Shown: positions 8,741 to 19,050 of the stretch, piece after piece | Layout of the letters: the number at the start of each line of letters is the position of its first letter | Position numbering within the stretch: position 1 is the stretch's first letter | From: Paraburkholderia sp. Tr-20389 | GTDB lineage: Bacteria; Pseudomonadota; Gammaproteobacteria; Burkholderiales; Burkholderiaceae | Assembly (NCBI RefSeq): GCF_017104565.1 | Contig: NZ_JAAGPD010000025.1 | Coordinates: forward strand, 1-64,000 | Direction of reading: 5' to 3' | Length of the DNA stretch: 64,000 bases | Translations under genes and position numbers: made by a program | Notes under the pieces: generated by a model | Databases searched by the model: none | Told to the model about the DNA's origin: nothing | What the model saw: only the letters and a program-made list of their open reading frames with translations

Positions 8741-9958
8741 ATGGAATCCTTCGATATCGCCGTAATCGGCGCGGGCGCGGCGGGTATGATGTGCGCATCG
8801 GTGGCGGGACAGCTCGGCCGGCGTGTCGTGCTGATCGACCACGCGGCGCGGCTCGCCGAGAAAATCCGCATCTCGGGCGGCGGCCGCTGCAACTTCACGA
8901 ATCTGTACGCGGGGCCCGCCAATTACCTGTCGGCGAATCCGCATTTTTGCCGTTCCGCGCTGGCGCGCTACACGCCGCGCGATTTCATGGCGCTGCTCAA
9001 GCAGTATCGCGTGACGTGGCACGAGAAGCACAAGGGTCAGCTGTTCTGCGACCAGTCGAGCGATGCCGTCATCGACGTGCTCAAGAGCGAGTGCGATGCG
9101 GGCAACATCGCGTGGCGCCGGCCGCTCGCCGTCGAGCAGGTTCGGCACAGCGATCCCGATGGCTTCGTGCTCGATACCCAGTCCGGTCCGATCCGCGCCC
9201 GCGCACTCGTGATCGCGACGGGCGGCCTGTCGATTCCGAAAATCGGCGCGACCGATTTCGCGTACCGCATCGCCAAACAGTTCGGACACAAGCTCATCGA
9301 CACGCGTCCCGCGCTCGTGCCGCTGACGTTCGCGTCCGCCGACTGGCAGCCGTTTTCGGAGCTGTCGGGCGTATCGCTGGAAGTCCATCTGGCGACGGGT
9401 GCGAAGAAGACGGGCGGCGAGTTCGTCGAAGACCTGCTGCTGACGCATCGCGGGCTGTCAGGCCCCGGTGTGCTGCAGATCTCGAGTTACTGGCAACCAG
9501 GCGAGCCGGTGCACATCAATCTGCTGCCTGAGCAGGACGCCGTCGCGGCCTTGCTGGATGCAAAGGGCGCGACTAAACGGCAGATCGGCAGCCTGCTCGC
9601 CGAATGGGTGCCGACGCGCCTCGCGCACGTCTGGCTGCAGACGCACGGCGTGTCCGCCGATGCGCGTCTGGCCGATCTTCCCGACAAGGCGCTGCGCCGG
9701 GTCGGCGACGCGCTGTCGCGCTGGACCCTCACGCCGAACGGCACCGAAGGCTACAAGAAGGCAGAGGTGACGCGCGGCGGCGTGGATACGCGCGAGCTGT
9801 CGTCGGCGACGATGATGAGCGCACGCGTGCCTGGCCTGTATTTCATCGGCGAGGCGGTCGATGTGACGGGCTGGCTGGGCGGCTACAACTTCCAGTGGGC
9901 GTGGGCATCCGGCGTCGCTGCGGGGCAGGCGGCGGCTGAATTCGCGGGCCACGCGTAG
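8741..9958 (+). CDS. NAD(P)/FAD-dependent oxidoreductase, HI0933/BaiN family
   Basis: The 405-residue protein opens with a Rossmann FAD motif (IAVIGAGAAGMMCASVAGQLG) and ends with the second FAD-contact region GEAVDVTGWLGGYNFQWAWASG, which is diagnostic of the HI0933/YhiN/BaiN family. RISGGGRCNFTN near residue 50 is also a family signature. Characterised members act as flavin reductases on steroid-like substrates in some gut bacteria, but most are of unknown function. The reading frame is open much further upstream to 7520, over tsaD, and I rejected that extension. The ATG at 8741 gives the family-typical N-terminus. Confidence 0.88.
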   Translation: MESFDIAVIGAGAAGMMCASVAGQLGRRVVLIDHAARLAEKIRISGGGRCNFTNLYAGPANYLSANPHFCRSALARYTPRDFMALLKQYRVTWHEKHKGQLFCDQSSDAVIDVLKSECDAGNIAWRRPLAVEQVRHSDPDGFVLDTQSGPIRARALVIATGGLSIPKIGATDFAYRIAKQFGHKLIDTRPALVPLTFASADWQPFSELSGVSLEVHLATGAKKTGGEFVEDLLLTHRGLSGPGVLQISSYWQPGEPVHINLLPEQDAVAALLDAKGATKRQIGSLLAEWVPTRLAHVWLQTHGVSADARLADLPDKALRRVGDALSRWTLTPNGTEGYKKAEVTRGGVDTRELSSATMMSARVPGLYFIGEAVDVTGWLGGYNFQWAWASGVAAGQAAAEFAGHA

Positions 9959-10026
9959 CTGTGTGAGCAGGGCCGCACGGCCGGGAATTGGGGGCTTGAC
10001 AGTGCCATGTGATTGTGCGAAACAAC

Positions 10027-10035
10027 TGCTATACT
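10027..10035 (+). promoter_or_regulatory. Extended -10 promoter of rpsU
   Basis: TGCTATACT is an extended -10 element (TGN plus TATACT) 32 bases upstream of the rpsU ATG, which would leave a leader of about 25 bases. A TTGACA at 9996-10001 is too far away (28 bases) to act as its -35, so this promoter probably relies on the TG extension. Confidence 0.6.
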
Positions 10036-10067
10036 TTCCAATCTTCGCCAAGCTCCGTTATTGAAAG

Positions 10068-10280
10068 ATGACGACGATCCGCGTAAAAGAAAACGAGCCT
10101 TTTGAAGTCGCGATGCGCCGCTTCAAACGCACGATTGAAAAGAATGGTCTGTTGACCGAACTGCGTGCCCGCGAGTTTTACGAGAAGCCGACGTCCGAGC
10201 GAAAACGAAAGAAGGCAGCGGCGGTCAAGCGCCATTTCAAGCGCCTGCGCAGTCAGCAACTGCCCAAGAAGTTTTACTGA
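10068..10280 (+). CDS. rpsU: 30S ribosomal protein S21
   Basis: The 70-residue basic protein begins [27 protein letters not shown] and ends in an Arg/Lys-rich helix ([17 protein letters not shown]), matching S21. It joins the small subunit near the anti-Shine-Dalgarno region and is needed for mRNA initiation. It heads the macromolecular-synthesis cluster with yqeY, dnaG and rpoD. A terminator at 10487-10520 separates it from yqeY, so rpsU is probably made in excess over the downstream genes. Confidence 0.97.
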   Translation: MTTIRVKENEPFEVAMRRFKRTIEKNGLLTELRAREFYEKPTSERKRKKAAAVKRHFKRLRSQQLPKKFY

Positions 10281-10486
10281 TTCAACGTGAAGTCGTGGCT
10301 CTCGCACAGTGTCTCCAGCGAAAGCAGCGGCTCACACAAGGTGACGGCGCGGGAGCTGGCCGGCACTTGCGGTATCGGCCCATGGCGTCCAGAACGCCAG
10401 GATGCGCCCCGAGGATGCAATGGGCGCTTCGGTCAAAGCTCCGCAAGGCCGCATCCAGATGCACGGTTCACCGCGTATTTGGCACG

Positions 10487-10520
10487 AACCCGCTTGAGGA
10501 CTCATCCCAAGCGGGTTTTT
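10487..10520 (+). terminator. Terminator between rpsU and yqeY
   Basis: AACCCGCTTG and CAAGCGGGTT form a perfect 10-base stem with an 11-base loop, and the second arm runs into a T-run. It would reduce read-through from rpsU into yqeY-dnaG-rpoD, as in the enterobacterial cluster. The rest of the 296-base gap 10281-10576 shows no gene that I can support. Confidence 0.85.
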
Positions 10521-10576
10521 GCGCTCTGCGCCGCGTCGTCACCCGTTTTTCAAACCTCCACGCATTCAGGTGAACG

Positions 10577-11023
10577 ATGAGTCTCAAGGTCCGAATCAAC
10601 GACGATATGAAAGCAGCGATGCGCGCGCGCGAAACCGAGCGGCTCGGCACGATCCGTCTGCTGCTCGCTGCCATCAAGCAGCGTGAAGTCGACGATCGCG
10701 TGGAACTGGACGACGCCGGCGTCACGGCTGTCGTCGACAAGATGATCAAGCAGCGCAAGGATTCGATCGCCCAGTTCGAAGCGGCTGGCCGCACGGATCT
10801 CGTCGACAAGGAAAAGGCCGAACTCGACGTGCTGAGCGCGTACATGCCCGAACAGCTGTCGGACGCGGAAATCGCCGCCGAAGTGCAGGCCGCTGTCGCG
10901 CAGGTCGGTGCCGCCGGTCCGCAAGACATGGGCAAGGTGATGGGCGTACTCAAGCCGAAACTCGCGGGGAAGGCCGACATGACGGCCGTGTCCGCGCAGG
11001 TCAAGGCCGCGCTGTCGAAATAA
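10577..11023 (+). CDS. yqeY: GatB/YqeY domain protein
   Basis: The 148-residue protein is a free-standing YqeY domain. This helical fold is related to the tail of GatB, the amidotransferase subunit that handles mischarged Glu- or Asp-tRNA. It starts MSLKVRINDDMKAAMRARETERLGTIRLL and has the usual VLSAYMPEQLSDAEI and GKVMGVLKPKLAGKADM segments. Its exact role is not known; tRNA binding is suggested by the homology. It sits between rpsU and dnaG, a conserved place for this gene. Confidence 0.92.
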   Translation: MSLKVRINDDMKAAMRARETERLGTIRLLLAAIKQREVDDRVELDDAGVTAVVDKMIKQRKDSIAQFEAAGRTDLVDKEKAELDVLSAYMPEQLSDAEIAAEVQAAVAQVGAAGPQDMGKVMGVLKPKLAGKADMTAVSAQVKAALSK

Positions 11024-11127
11024 GCCGGTTATCGTTTTTCTCCGCGCGCGCGTCCGGTTCCGGCGTTGCGCGCGGCCGGGTGCGTTTCGCACCCATGCGT
11101 CATCCCTTATAAGGCCGCGTCTGCACT

Positions 11128-13020
11128 GTGATTCCGCATTCCTTCCTGCAAGACCTGCTGAACCGCGTCGATATCGTCGACGTGGTCGGCAAGTACGTGC
11201 AGTTGAAAAAGGGCGGCGCGAACTTCATGGGGCTCTGCCCGTTCCACAACGAGAAGAGTCCTTCGTTCACCGTTAGTCCGACTAAGCAGTTCTATCATTG
11301 TTTCGGCTGTGGCGCGCATGGCACCGCCATCGGCTTTCTGATGGAGCACGCGGGGCTGTCGTTTCCCGAAGCCGTCAACGATCTGGCGCAATCCGTCGGT
11401 TTGACCGTGCCGCAGGAGCCTTCGCCGATGCGCGGCGGCGGTTCGGGCGGCGCGGGTTATGGCGCGGGCGGCGAAGGTTATGCACCTGCCGTGTCGAAGG
11501 CCGTCACGACGGCGCTGTCCGACGTCATGCAGACAGCCGGCGACTTCTACAAGGCGCAGTTGCGCGGCGCGCCGAACGCGATCCAATACCTGAAAAAGCG
11601 CGGACTCACGGGCGAAATCGCGAAACGCTTCGGCCTCGGTTACGCGCCCGACGGCTGGCAAAACCTCGAAGCCGCATTCCCCAACTATCGGGACGATGCA
11701 CTCGTCGAGTCGGGACTCGTGATCGTCAGCGAGAAGTCCGACGCGCAGGGTCAGAACCGCCGTTACGACCGCTTCCGCGAGCGCGTCATGTTCCCGATTC
11801 GCAACGTGAAAGGCCAGGTAATCGGCTTTGGCGGGCGCGTGCTGGACGGCGGCGAGCCCAAGTATTTGAATTCGCCCGAAACGCCTTTATTTAACAAAGG
11901 CAGCGAACTGTACGGCCTGTTCGAGGCGCGTCTCGCGATCCGCGAGCAGAAGTACGTGCTGGTCGTCGAAGGGTATATGGATGTGGTTGCACTGGCGCAG
12001 TTGGGCTTCGAGAACGCAGTTGCGACGCTCGGCACCGCGTGCACGCCGATTCATGTGCAGAAACTGATGCGGCAGACGGACACGGTGGTGTTCAGCTTCG
12101 ACGGCGACTCGGCGGGCCGGCGCGCGGCGCGGCGCGCGCTCGACGCGTGCCTGCCGCACGCCGCCGACAATCGCACCATCCGCTTCCTGTTCCTGCCGGC
12201 CGAGCACGACCCCGACAGCTACGTCCGCGAATTCGGCACGCAAGCGTTTGCGGAACAGGTGCGCCGCGCGATGCCGCTGTCACAGTTCCTGCTGAACGAA
12301 GTGCTGGCGGGCAAGGAACTCGACCAGCCGGAAGGCCGCGCACGCGCGCTGTTCGACGCGAAGCCGCTGCTGCAGATGCTGCCCGCCAACGCGTTGCGCG
12401 CACAGATCATGCACATGTTCGCTGACCGGCTCGATGTACCGTTCGAGGAAGTCGCCGCGTTATGCGAAGTCGACGCGCGGATCGCCGCTGTAGCACGCAG
12501 CGCGCCTGCTCGAAAAGACCGGCGCAGCGTGACGGGTCTCGAGCAGCGGGCGCTGCGCAATCTCGTCATGCATCCGCGCATCGTCGCGGTGCTGGACGAA
12601 GAGGAAGAGCGGGCGCTGCTGGCCGTTACGCGGCACGGCGAACTGTTCGAGGAAGTGACGACGCATGCCCGCGGACTCGGCGACACGGCCGAATTCCAGT
12701 TGCTGTCGGACCTGTTGCGAAACGGGGCTAACGCCCCCACCTTCGAGGAAATCTTCCGGGAAATTCTGGACTATGATGAAAACGTCCGGGATCTGCTGTT
12801 GAAGAATCCTGAGGACGCGACGGTTGCCGAAGAGCGACGCGAGCACGAGCGCCTTGCCGGGGAAGAATTGAAAGCGGCCATTCTGAAAATGCGCTATGAC
12901 GCATATAGCGAACGGCTGACTCAATTGTCGCGCCAGTCGAGCCTCACTCCGGAGGAGCTGAAGGAGTATCAGGAACTGGACAGGACACGTGCCGACATGA
13001 AGCGTCAGCGGGGGCAGTGA
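11128..13020 (+). CDS. dnaG: DNA primase
   Basis: This 630-residue primase makes RNA primers at the replication fork and binds the DnaB helicase. The zinc-binding domain shows C37, H40, C58 and C61 (CPFH, then CFGC). The TOPRIM catalytic core has VVEGYMDVVAL and SFDGDSAGRRAARRA, which carry the metal-binding Glu and Asp residues. A helical C-terminal helicase-interaction domain follows. A Gly-rich linker (MRGGGSGGAGYGAGGEGY) after the zinc domain is unusually long. The start is GTG at 11128, giving the family N-terminus IPHSFLQDLLNRVDIVDVV. Confidence 0.96.
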   Translation: MIPHSFLQDLLNRVDIVDVVGKYVQLKKGGANFMGLCPFHNEKSPSFTVSPTKQFYHCFGCGAHGTAIGFLMEHAGLSFPEAVNDLAQSVGLTVPQEPSPMRGGGSGGAGYGAGGEGYAPAVSKAVTTALSDVMQTAGDFYKAQLRGAPNAIQYLKKRGLTGEIAKRFGLGYAPDGWQNLEAAFPNYRDDALVESGLVIVSEKSDAQGQNRRYDRFRERVMFPIRNVKGQVIGFGGRVLDGGEPKYLNSPETPLFNKGSELYGLFEARLAIREQKYVLVVEGYMDVVALAQLGFENAVATLGTACTPIHVQKLMRQTDTVVFSFDGDSAGRRAARRALDACLPHAADNRTIRFLFLPAEHDPDSYVREFGTQAFAEQVRRAMPLSQFLLNEVLAGKELDQPEGRARALFDAKPLLQMLPANALRAQIMHMFADRLDVPFEEVAALCEVDARIAAVARSAPARKDRRSVTGLEQRALRNLVMHPRIVAVLDEEEERALLAVTRHGELFEEVTTHARGLGDTAEFQLLSDLLRNGANAPTFEEIFREILDYDENVRDLLLKNPEDATVAEERREHERLAGEELKAAILKMRYDAYSERLTQLSRQSSLTPEELKEYQELDRTRADMKRQRGQ

Positions 13021-13043
13021 ACGGGAAGGGCTGAGACCCCAAA

Positions 13044-13052
13044 TGCTATAAT
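13044..13052 (+). promoter_or_regulatory. Extended -10 promoter in front of rpoD
   Basis: TGCTATAAT is a near-ideal extended -10 element 58 bases before the rpoD ATG and just after dnaG. No good -35 is seen at the expected distance. It would allow rpoD to be transcribed independently of dnaG. Confidence 0.6.
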
Positions 13053-13109
13053 TAAAGGATTTCAGCGGTTTTGTTTTTCTCCAGGCAAAGGCGATAAAAG
13101 GCGATTGCA

Positions 13110-15503
<2,394 letters not shown>

Positions 15504-15536
15504 TCGAACTTGCGCATCGGTTCATAGCGCTACAAC

Positions 15537-15588
15537 GAGGCTTCCCGATCGTTTTGCTCAGCGAAGCGATCCCGGAAGCCTCTTTTTT
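15537..15588 (+). terminator. Terminator of the dnaG-rpoD transcript
   Basis: GAGGCTTCC and GGAAGCCTC form the base of a long hairpin, with GATCG/CGATC pairing further in, and six T residues follow. The position just after rpoD fits the end of the operon. Confidence 0.9.
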
Positions 15589-15618
15589 CGTGTAGTATGT
15601 CGGCCAATCGACGAACTA

Positions 15619-15645
15619 GGCCCGGCCTTCAGACCGGGTCTTTTT
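15619..15645 (+). terminator. Second terminator upstream of the tRNA gene
   Basis: GGCCCGG pairs with CCGGGTC around an 8-base loop, and five T residues follow. It lies between the rpoD terminator and the tRNA, and would block any remaining read-through into the tRNA gene. Confidence 0.7.
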
Positions 15646-15694
15646 GTTGGTCTTCCTCGTAGTTCCCGTGGCGCTTCCGTCGCGAAGCATCGTT

Positions 15695-15782
15695 GGGCCG
15701 GACGCCGTGCTGGTTGCAGGCAGCGGACTCATAATCCGCCTCCGAAAGGACATCGTGGGTTCGAATCCCACCCGGCCCACCA
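15695..15782 (+). tRNA. tRNA with CAT anticodon and a long (class II-like) variable arm
   Basis: The cloverleaf folds well. The acceptor stem is GGGCCGG with CCGGCCC, the D-stem is GCC/GGC, and the anticodon stem is GCGGA/TCCGC with loop CTCATAA (anticodon CAT). The T-arm is GTGGG TTCGAAT CCCAC, followed by discriminator A and an encoded CCA. The variable region is 15 bases (15740-15754) and can form TCC-GAAA-GGA. Long variable arms are normal for Leu, Ser and Tyr tRNAs but not for Met or Ile-CAT tRNAs. Positions 8-9 read AC, not the usual T at 8. The charged amino acid (Met, Ile after lysidine modification, or another) cannot be decided from sequence alone. Confidence 0.85.
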
Positions 15783-15832
15783 ATCCCCCATAAGCATTCC
15801 GCACTTTCGTTCGAGGCAACTCCGGGACGACA

Positions 15833-16747
15833 CTAGCCCGACGCGTCATTCGCCGGTCCGTTGGCTGCCTCGATTGCCGCAATCGCGCGCTGCGCAGAAG
15901 GTGACAAGCTACGCTGAGCCAGATTGACGATCGCCGACTTCGTCGACAGATTGAAGCCTTCCGGGATCGTCAGCTGGATCAGCGCGCCCGATTCCAGCGC
16001 GCCCTTCACTGCCCGTACGGGCGCCATCAGAACGAGATCGGACCCGCTCGTCAGCTGTATCAGCGCATGGAAATCGTTCGTGACGATTTGAATGTTCAAG
16101 CTCTCGCCGGGCAGACAACCGAACAGTTCCCGCAAGCGCTCCCTTGCAACGGCCGGGCCGGGTACGCTCGCGAAAGGGGCATGCCGAAGGCGCTCGATCG
16201 TCACCTCGCCGGTTAGCAGCGGGTGCTGCGGCCGTACGAAACAGCCGGCCGGTTCGCCGCGCAGACGCTGGACTTTCAGTTCCGCCGTGAGCGGGACGTA
16301 ACGCTGCTCGACTACGACGAACTCCAGCTGCTCGTCGCGCAGCGCCTTGATCAGAAACTGACCTTCGTTGACTTCCGCGCGGACGCGAAGCCGCGGCCAA
16401 TCGCGATTGAGTGCGCAAAGCACACCGGGCAGCATGATCGCCGCCGGCAGCGGACCGATTCCGAATTCGACGCTGCCCATCTCATGCTGCTGCAGAAGCA
16501 CGAGATCCCGGGCGAGGCAGCTCGTTTCAAACAGAATCCTGCGCGCGCGCTCGGCCACCATCAGACCGGCGGGTGTGAGCGTCACGCCCCGTGCGCCCCG
16601 CTCGCACAGCGGGAAACCGGCCTCGGCTTCCAGCGCCTGAATGCTTCGCGTCAATGCAGGCTGGGAGAGAAAGACGCGCCGTGCCGCCGCGGCGAGCGAT
16701 CCCGCTTCCGCCACTGCGATCAGATGTTCGAGCCGTTTCAGATTCAA
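15833..16747 (-). CDS. LysR-family transcriptional regulator, SdsB-like by position
   Basis: The 304-residue protein has an N-terminal winged helix (MNLKRLEHLIAVAEAGSLAAAARRVFLSQPALTRSIQALE) and a C-terminal type-2 periplasmic-binding-like effector domain. It is divergent from the alkylsulfatase gene, the arrangement seen in the Pseudomonas sdsB/sdsA pair, where the LysR protein activates the sulfatase. A TGCA-N11-TGCA sequence (16783-16801) in the shared promoter region fits a LysR T-N11-A operator. The assignment as sulfatase regulator is an inference from this layout; the inducer is unknown. Confidence 0.85.
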   Translation of the reverse strand: MNLKRLEHLIAVAEAGSLAAAARRVFLSQPALTRSIQALEAEAGFPLCERGARGVTLTPAGLMVAERARRILFETSCLARDLVLLQQHEMGSVEFGIGPLPAAIMLPGVLCALNRDWPRLRVRAEVNEGQFLIKALRDEQLEFVVVEQRYVPLTAELKVQRLRGEPAGCFVRPQHPLLTGEVTIERLRHAPFASVPGPAVARERLRELFGCLPGESLNIQIVTNDFHALIQLTSGSDLVLMAPVRAVKGALESGALIQLTIPEGFNLSTKSAIVNLAQRSLSPSAQRAIAAIEAANGPANDASG

Positions 16748-16782
16748 GGTATGCGTGAAATGCAGAGATGAGATAAAAAACT

Positions 16783-16801
16783 TGCAATTGAATTATATGC
16801 A
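16783..16801. promoter_or_regulatory. Candidate LysR operator (T-N11-A type)
   Basis: TGCA, 11 bases and TGCA form a dyad in an AT-rich stretch between the divergent LysR and sulfatase genes, 36 bases from the LysR start. LysR proteins usually bind such sites. The motif is short and could occur by chance. Confidence 0.45.
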
Positions 16802-16929
16802 TTCCAGGGATCAAATAGCATCAATCTGATCTGGCGCATCCGTCGAGCACTTTCCGCTGCCTCCCGCACTTGCTCGTGAATGGCGCGCCATGCAGCCGGC
16901 CAATCGCTATCACCTTTCGGGAATTCATC

Positions 16930-18864
16930 ATGTCGTCGCTTCCAGAAACCGAGGCTTCCAAGCCGTCGATCGTGCCGGGTTTCGCCACCGTCGCTACCAT
17001 TGCCGCACAACAGCAGGCACTGCGCGAGTTGCCGCTCGAAGACCACCTCGACGAAGAGGAAGCACGCCGAGGTTTCATCGGGACGATTCCCGACGCCGAA
17101 GTGCGAGACGCCTACGACCGTCTCATCTGGAGCATGGCCGACTACGAATTTCTGAGCGACCCGGATGCACCTTCGACTGCGCATCCCGCGCTGTGGCGCC
17201 AGGCTCGTCTGAATGCGTTCCACGGGCTGTTCGAGGTGACGGAGCGCATCTATCAGGTGCGCGGCTTCGACCTGTCGAACATGACGATCATCGAAGGCGA
17301 TACGGGGCTCATCATCATCGACCCGCTTTCGTCCCTGGAGACGGCGAAAGCGTCGCTTGAGCTGTACCTCGCACATCGTCCTGCGAAACCGGTCGTGGCC
17401 GTGATCTACAGTCACAGCCACCTCGACCATTTCGGCGGTGTGAAGGGCGTGGTCACGGACGCGGAAGTGCGGGACGGCAAGGTGGCGATCATCGCGCCGA
17501 ACGGCTTCATGGAGGAAGCCCTGTCCGAGAACGTCCTCGCGGGCAATGCGATGGGGCGCCGCAGCCAGTTCCAGTTCGGCCAGACGCTCGCGCGCAGCGC
17601 CTGCTGCCAGATCGATTCGGGGCTCGGCAAGAACGTACCGCGCGGCACGCTGACGCTGATCGAGCCGACCATGCTGATTCGCGACGAAAGCGAGACGCAT
17701 GTGATCGACGGAATCGAGATCGTGTTTCAGTTGACGCCCGATAGCGAGGCGCCGGCGGAGATGCACTTCTTCTTCCCGCAACTGCGTGCGCTCAATCTCG
17801 CGGAGAACGGCACGCGCACGTTGCACAATCTGTGTCCGCTGCGCGGCGCGCAGGTTCGCAACGCGCAACTGTGGTCACGCTATCTATCGCGTTCGCTCGA
17901 GCGCTATGTGCCGCACGCCGACGTCGTGTTCGCCCAGCATCATTGGCCGACCTGGGGCAGTGCGCGCATCACGAGCTTTCTCGAACAGCAGCGCGACCTC
18001 TACAAGTTCCTGCACGATCAGACCGTGCGCATGATGAATCACGGCATGACCGCGCTGGAGATCGCGGAATGCATGCGACTGCCCGAGAGCCTCGCTGCGC
18101 AATGGCACACCCACGGCTACTACGGCACCGTCTCGCACAACGTGAAGGCGATTTACCAGCACTACCTCAGCTGGTACGACGGCAACCCGAGCCATCTCCA
18201 CGCATTGCCGCCCGAGCAGGCGGGGGCTCGTTACGTCGAATACATGGGTGGTGCCGAGGCGATGCTCGAACGCGCGCGACGAGACTTCGAGCGCGGCGAA
18301 TACCGCTGGGTCGCGCAGGTGATGAACCACCTGGTGTTTGCCCAGCCTACGCTGCGCGAGGCACGCGAACTCGGCGCAGCCGCGCTCGAACAGATGGGTT
18401 TCCAGGCGGAATCAGCGACGTGGCGCAACGCGTTCCTGCTCGGCGCGCGCGAGCTTCGTGAAGGCGTCGATACGCAAACCACGATGGTCAAGCGTAGCGC
18501 CGATATGGCGTGCGCGATGAGCGACGAGATGTTCTTCGACTATCTGGCCGTGCGTATCGACGGACTGAAAGCACAAGCGCTGGAAGTGCGGATCGACTGG
18601 CAATTCAAGGATACGGGCAAACGCTACGCGTTGAATCTCCAGAACGGCGCACTCACCCACTGGCAAGGCGAGCACCGCAACGCTTCGCATGTGAGCGTCC
18701 AGATGACACGGGCGACGCTCAATCGAATCCTGACCGGCGAGACCGGCTTCGGCAATGCGATCGCGCAAAAAGAGATCTGCCTGACCGGCGAGCCGCAGCG
18801 CTTCATGGCGATGCTCGGCACGCTGGACACATTCAGCGACCGCTTCAACGTTGTGGAGCCCTGA
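16930..18864 (+). CDS. Alkyl/aryl-sulfatase, metallo-beta-lactamase fold (SdsA1-like)
   Basis: The 644-residue protein matches the SdsA/BDS1 family, which hydrolyses primary alkyl sulfates such as SDS to sulfate and a fatty alcohol. The zinc motif is SHSHLDHFGG (H162, H164, D166, H167). Further family segments are LAENGTRTLHNL and QHHWPTWGSARITSFLEQQRDLYKFLHDQ, the latter in the alkyl-sulfatase dimerisation domain. The last 120 residues form an SCP2-like domain that would receive the alkyl chain. No signal peptide is visible, whereas SdsA1 is exported, so this enzyme may work in the cytoplasm. I chose ATG 16930 over an upstream TTG. Confidence 0.88.
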   Translation: MSSLPETEASKPSIVPGFATVATIAAQQQALRELPLEDHLDEEEARRGFIGTIPDAEVRDAYDRLIWSMADYEFLSDPDAPSTAHPALWRQARLNAFHGLFEVTERIYQVRGFDLSNMTIIEGDTGLIIIDPLSSLETAKASLELYLAHRPAKPVVAVIYSHSHLDHFGGVKGVVTDAEVRDGKVAIIAPNGFMEEALSENVLAGNAMGRRSQFQFGQTLARSACCQIDSGLGKNVPRGTLTLIEPTMLIRDESETHVIDGIEIVFQLTPDSEAPAEMHFFFPQLRALNLAENGTRTLHNLCPLRGAQVRNAQLWSRYLSRSLERYVPHADVVFAQHHWPTWGSARITSFLEQQRDLYKFLHDQTVRMMNHGMTALEIAECMRLPESLAAQWHTHGYYGTVSHNVKAIYQHYLSWYDGNPSHLHALPPEQAGARYVEYMGGAEAMLERARRDFERGEYRWVAQVMNHLVFAQPTLREARELGAAALEQMGFQAESATWRNAFLLGARELREGVDTQTTMVKRSADMACAMSDEMFFDYLAVRIDGLKAQALEVRIDWQFKDTGKRYALNLQNGALTHWQGEHRNASHVSVQMTRATLNRILTGETGFGNAIAQKEICLTGEPQRFMAMLGTLDTFSDRFNVVEP

Positions 18865-19050
18865 TCATTTTTTGAGTGTCTCGCCGGCTCAAGAGCCGGC
18901 GCGAAGCAGGACCGAATCAAGCGTATCAAAACGCCGTCGTTGTTGAAAAAGGATAAGAAGAGCGACCTTCGTCTTCCCGTTTTCGCAGGGAAAGAGTGAA
19001 AGAGTCGCCGACGCCTCGTGAACGCACGAGGCGTATCCGGAGGAGTTGGC

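Noticed and set aside
9996-10001. TTGACA as -35 box of rpsU
   Set aside because: The spacing to the TATACT is 28 bases, far beyond the usual 16-18. The extended -10 element explains the promoter better.
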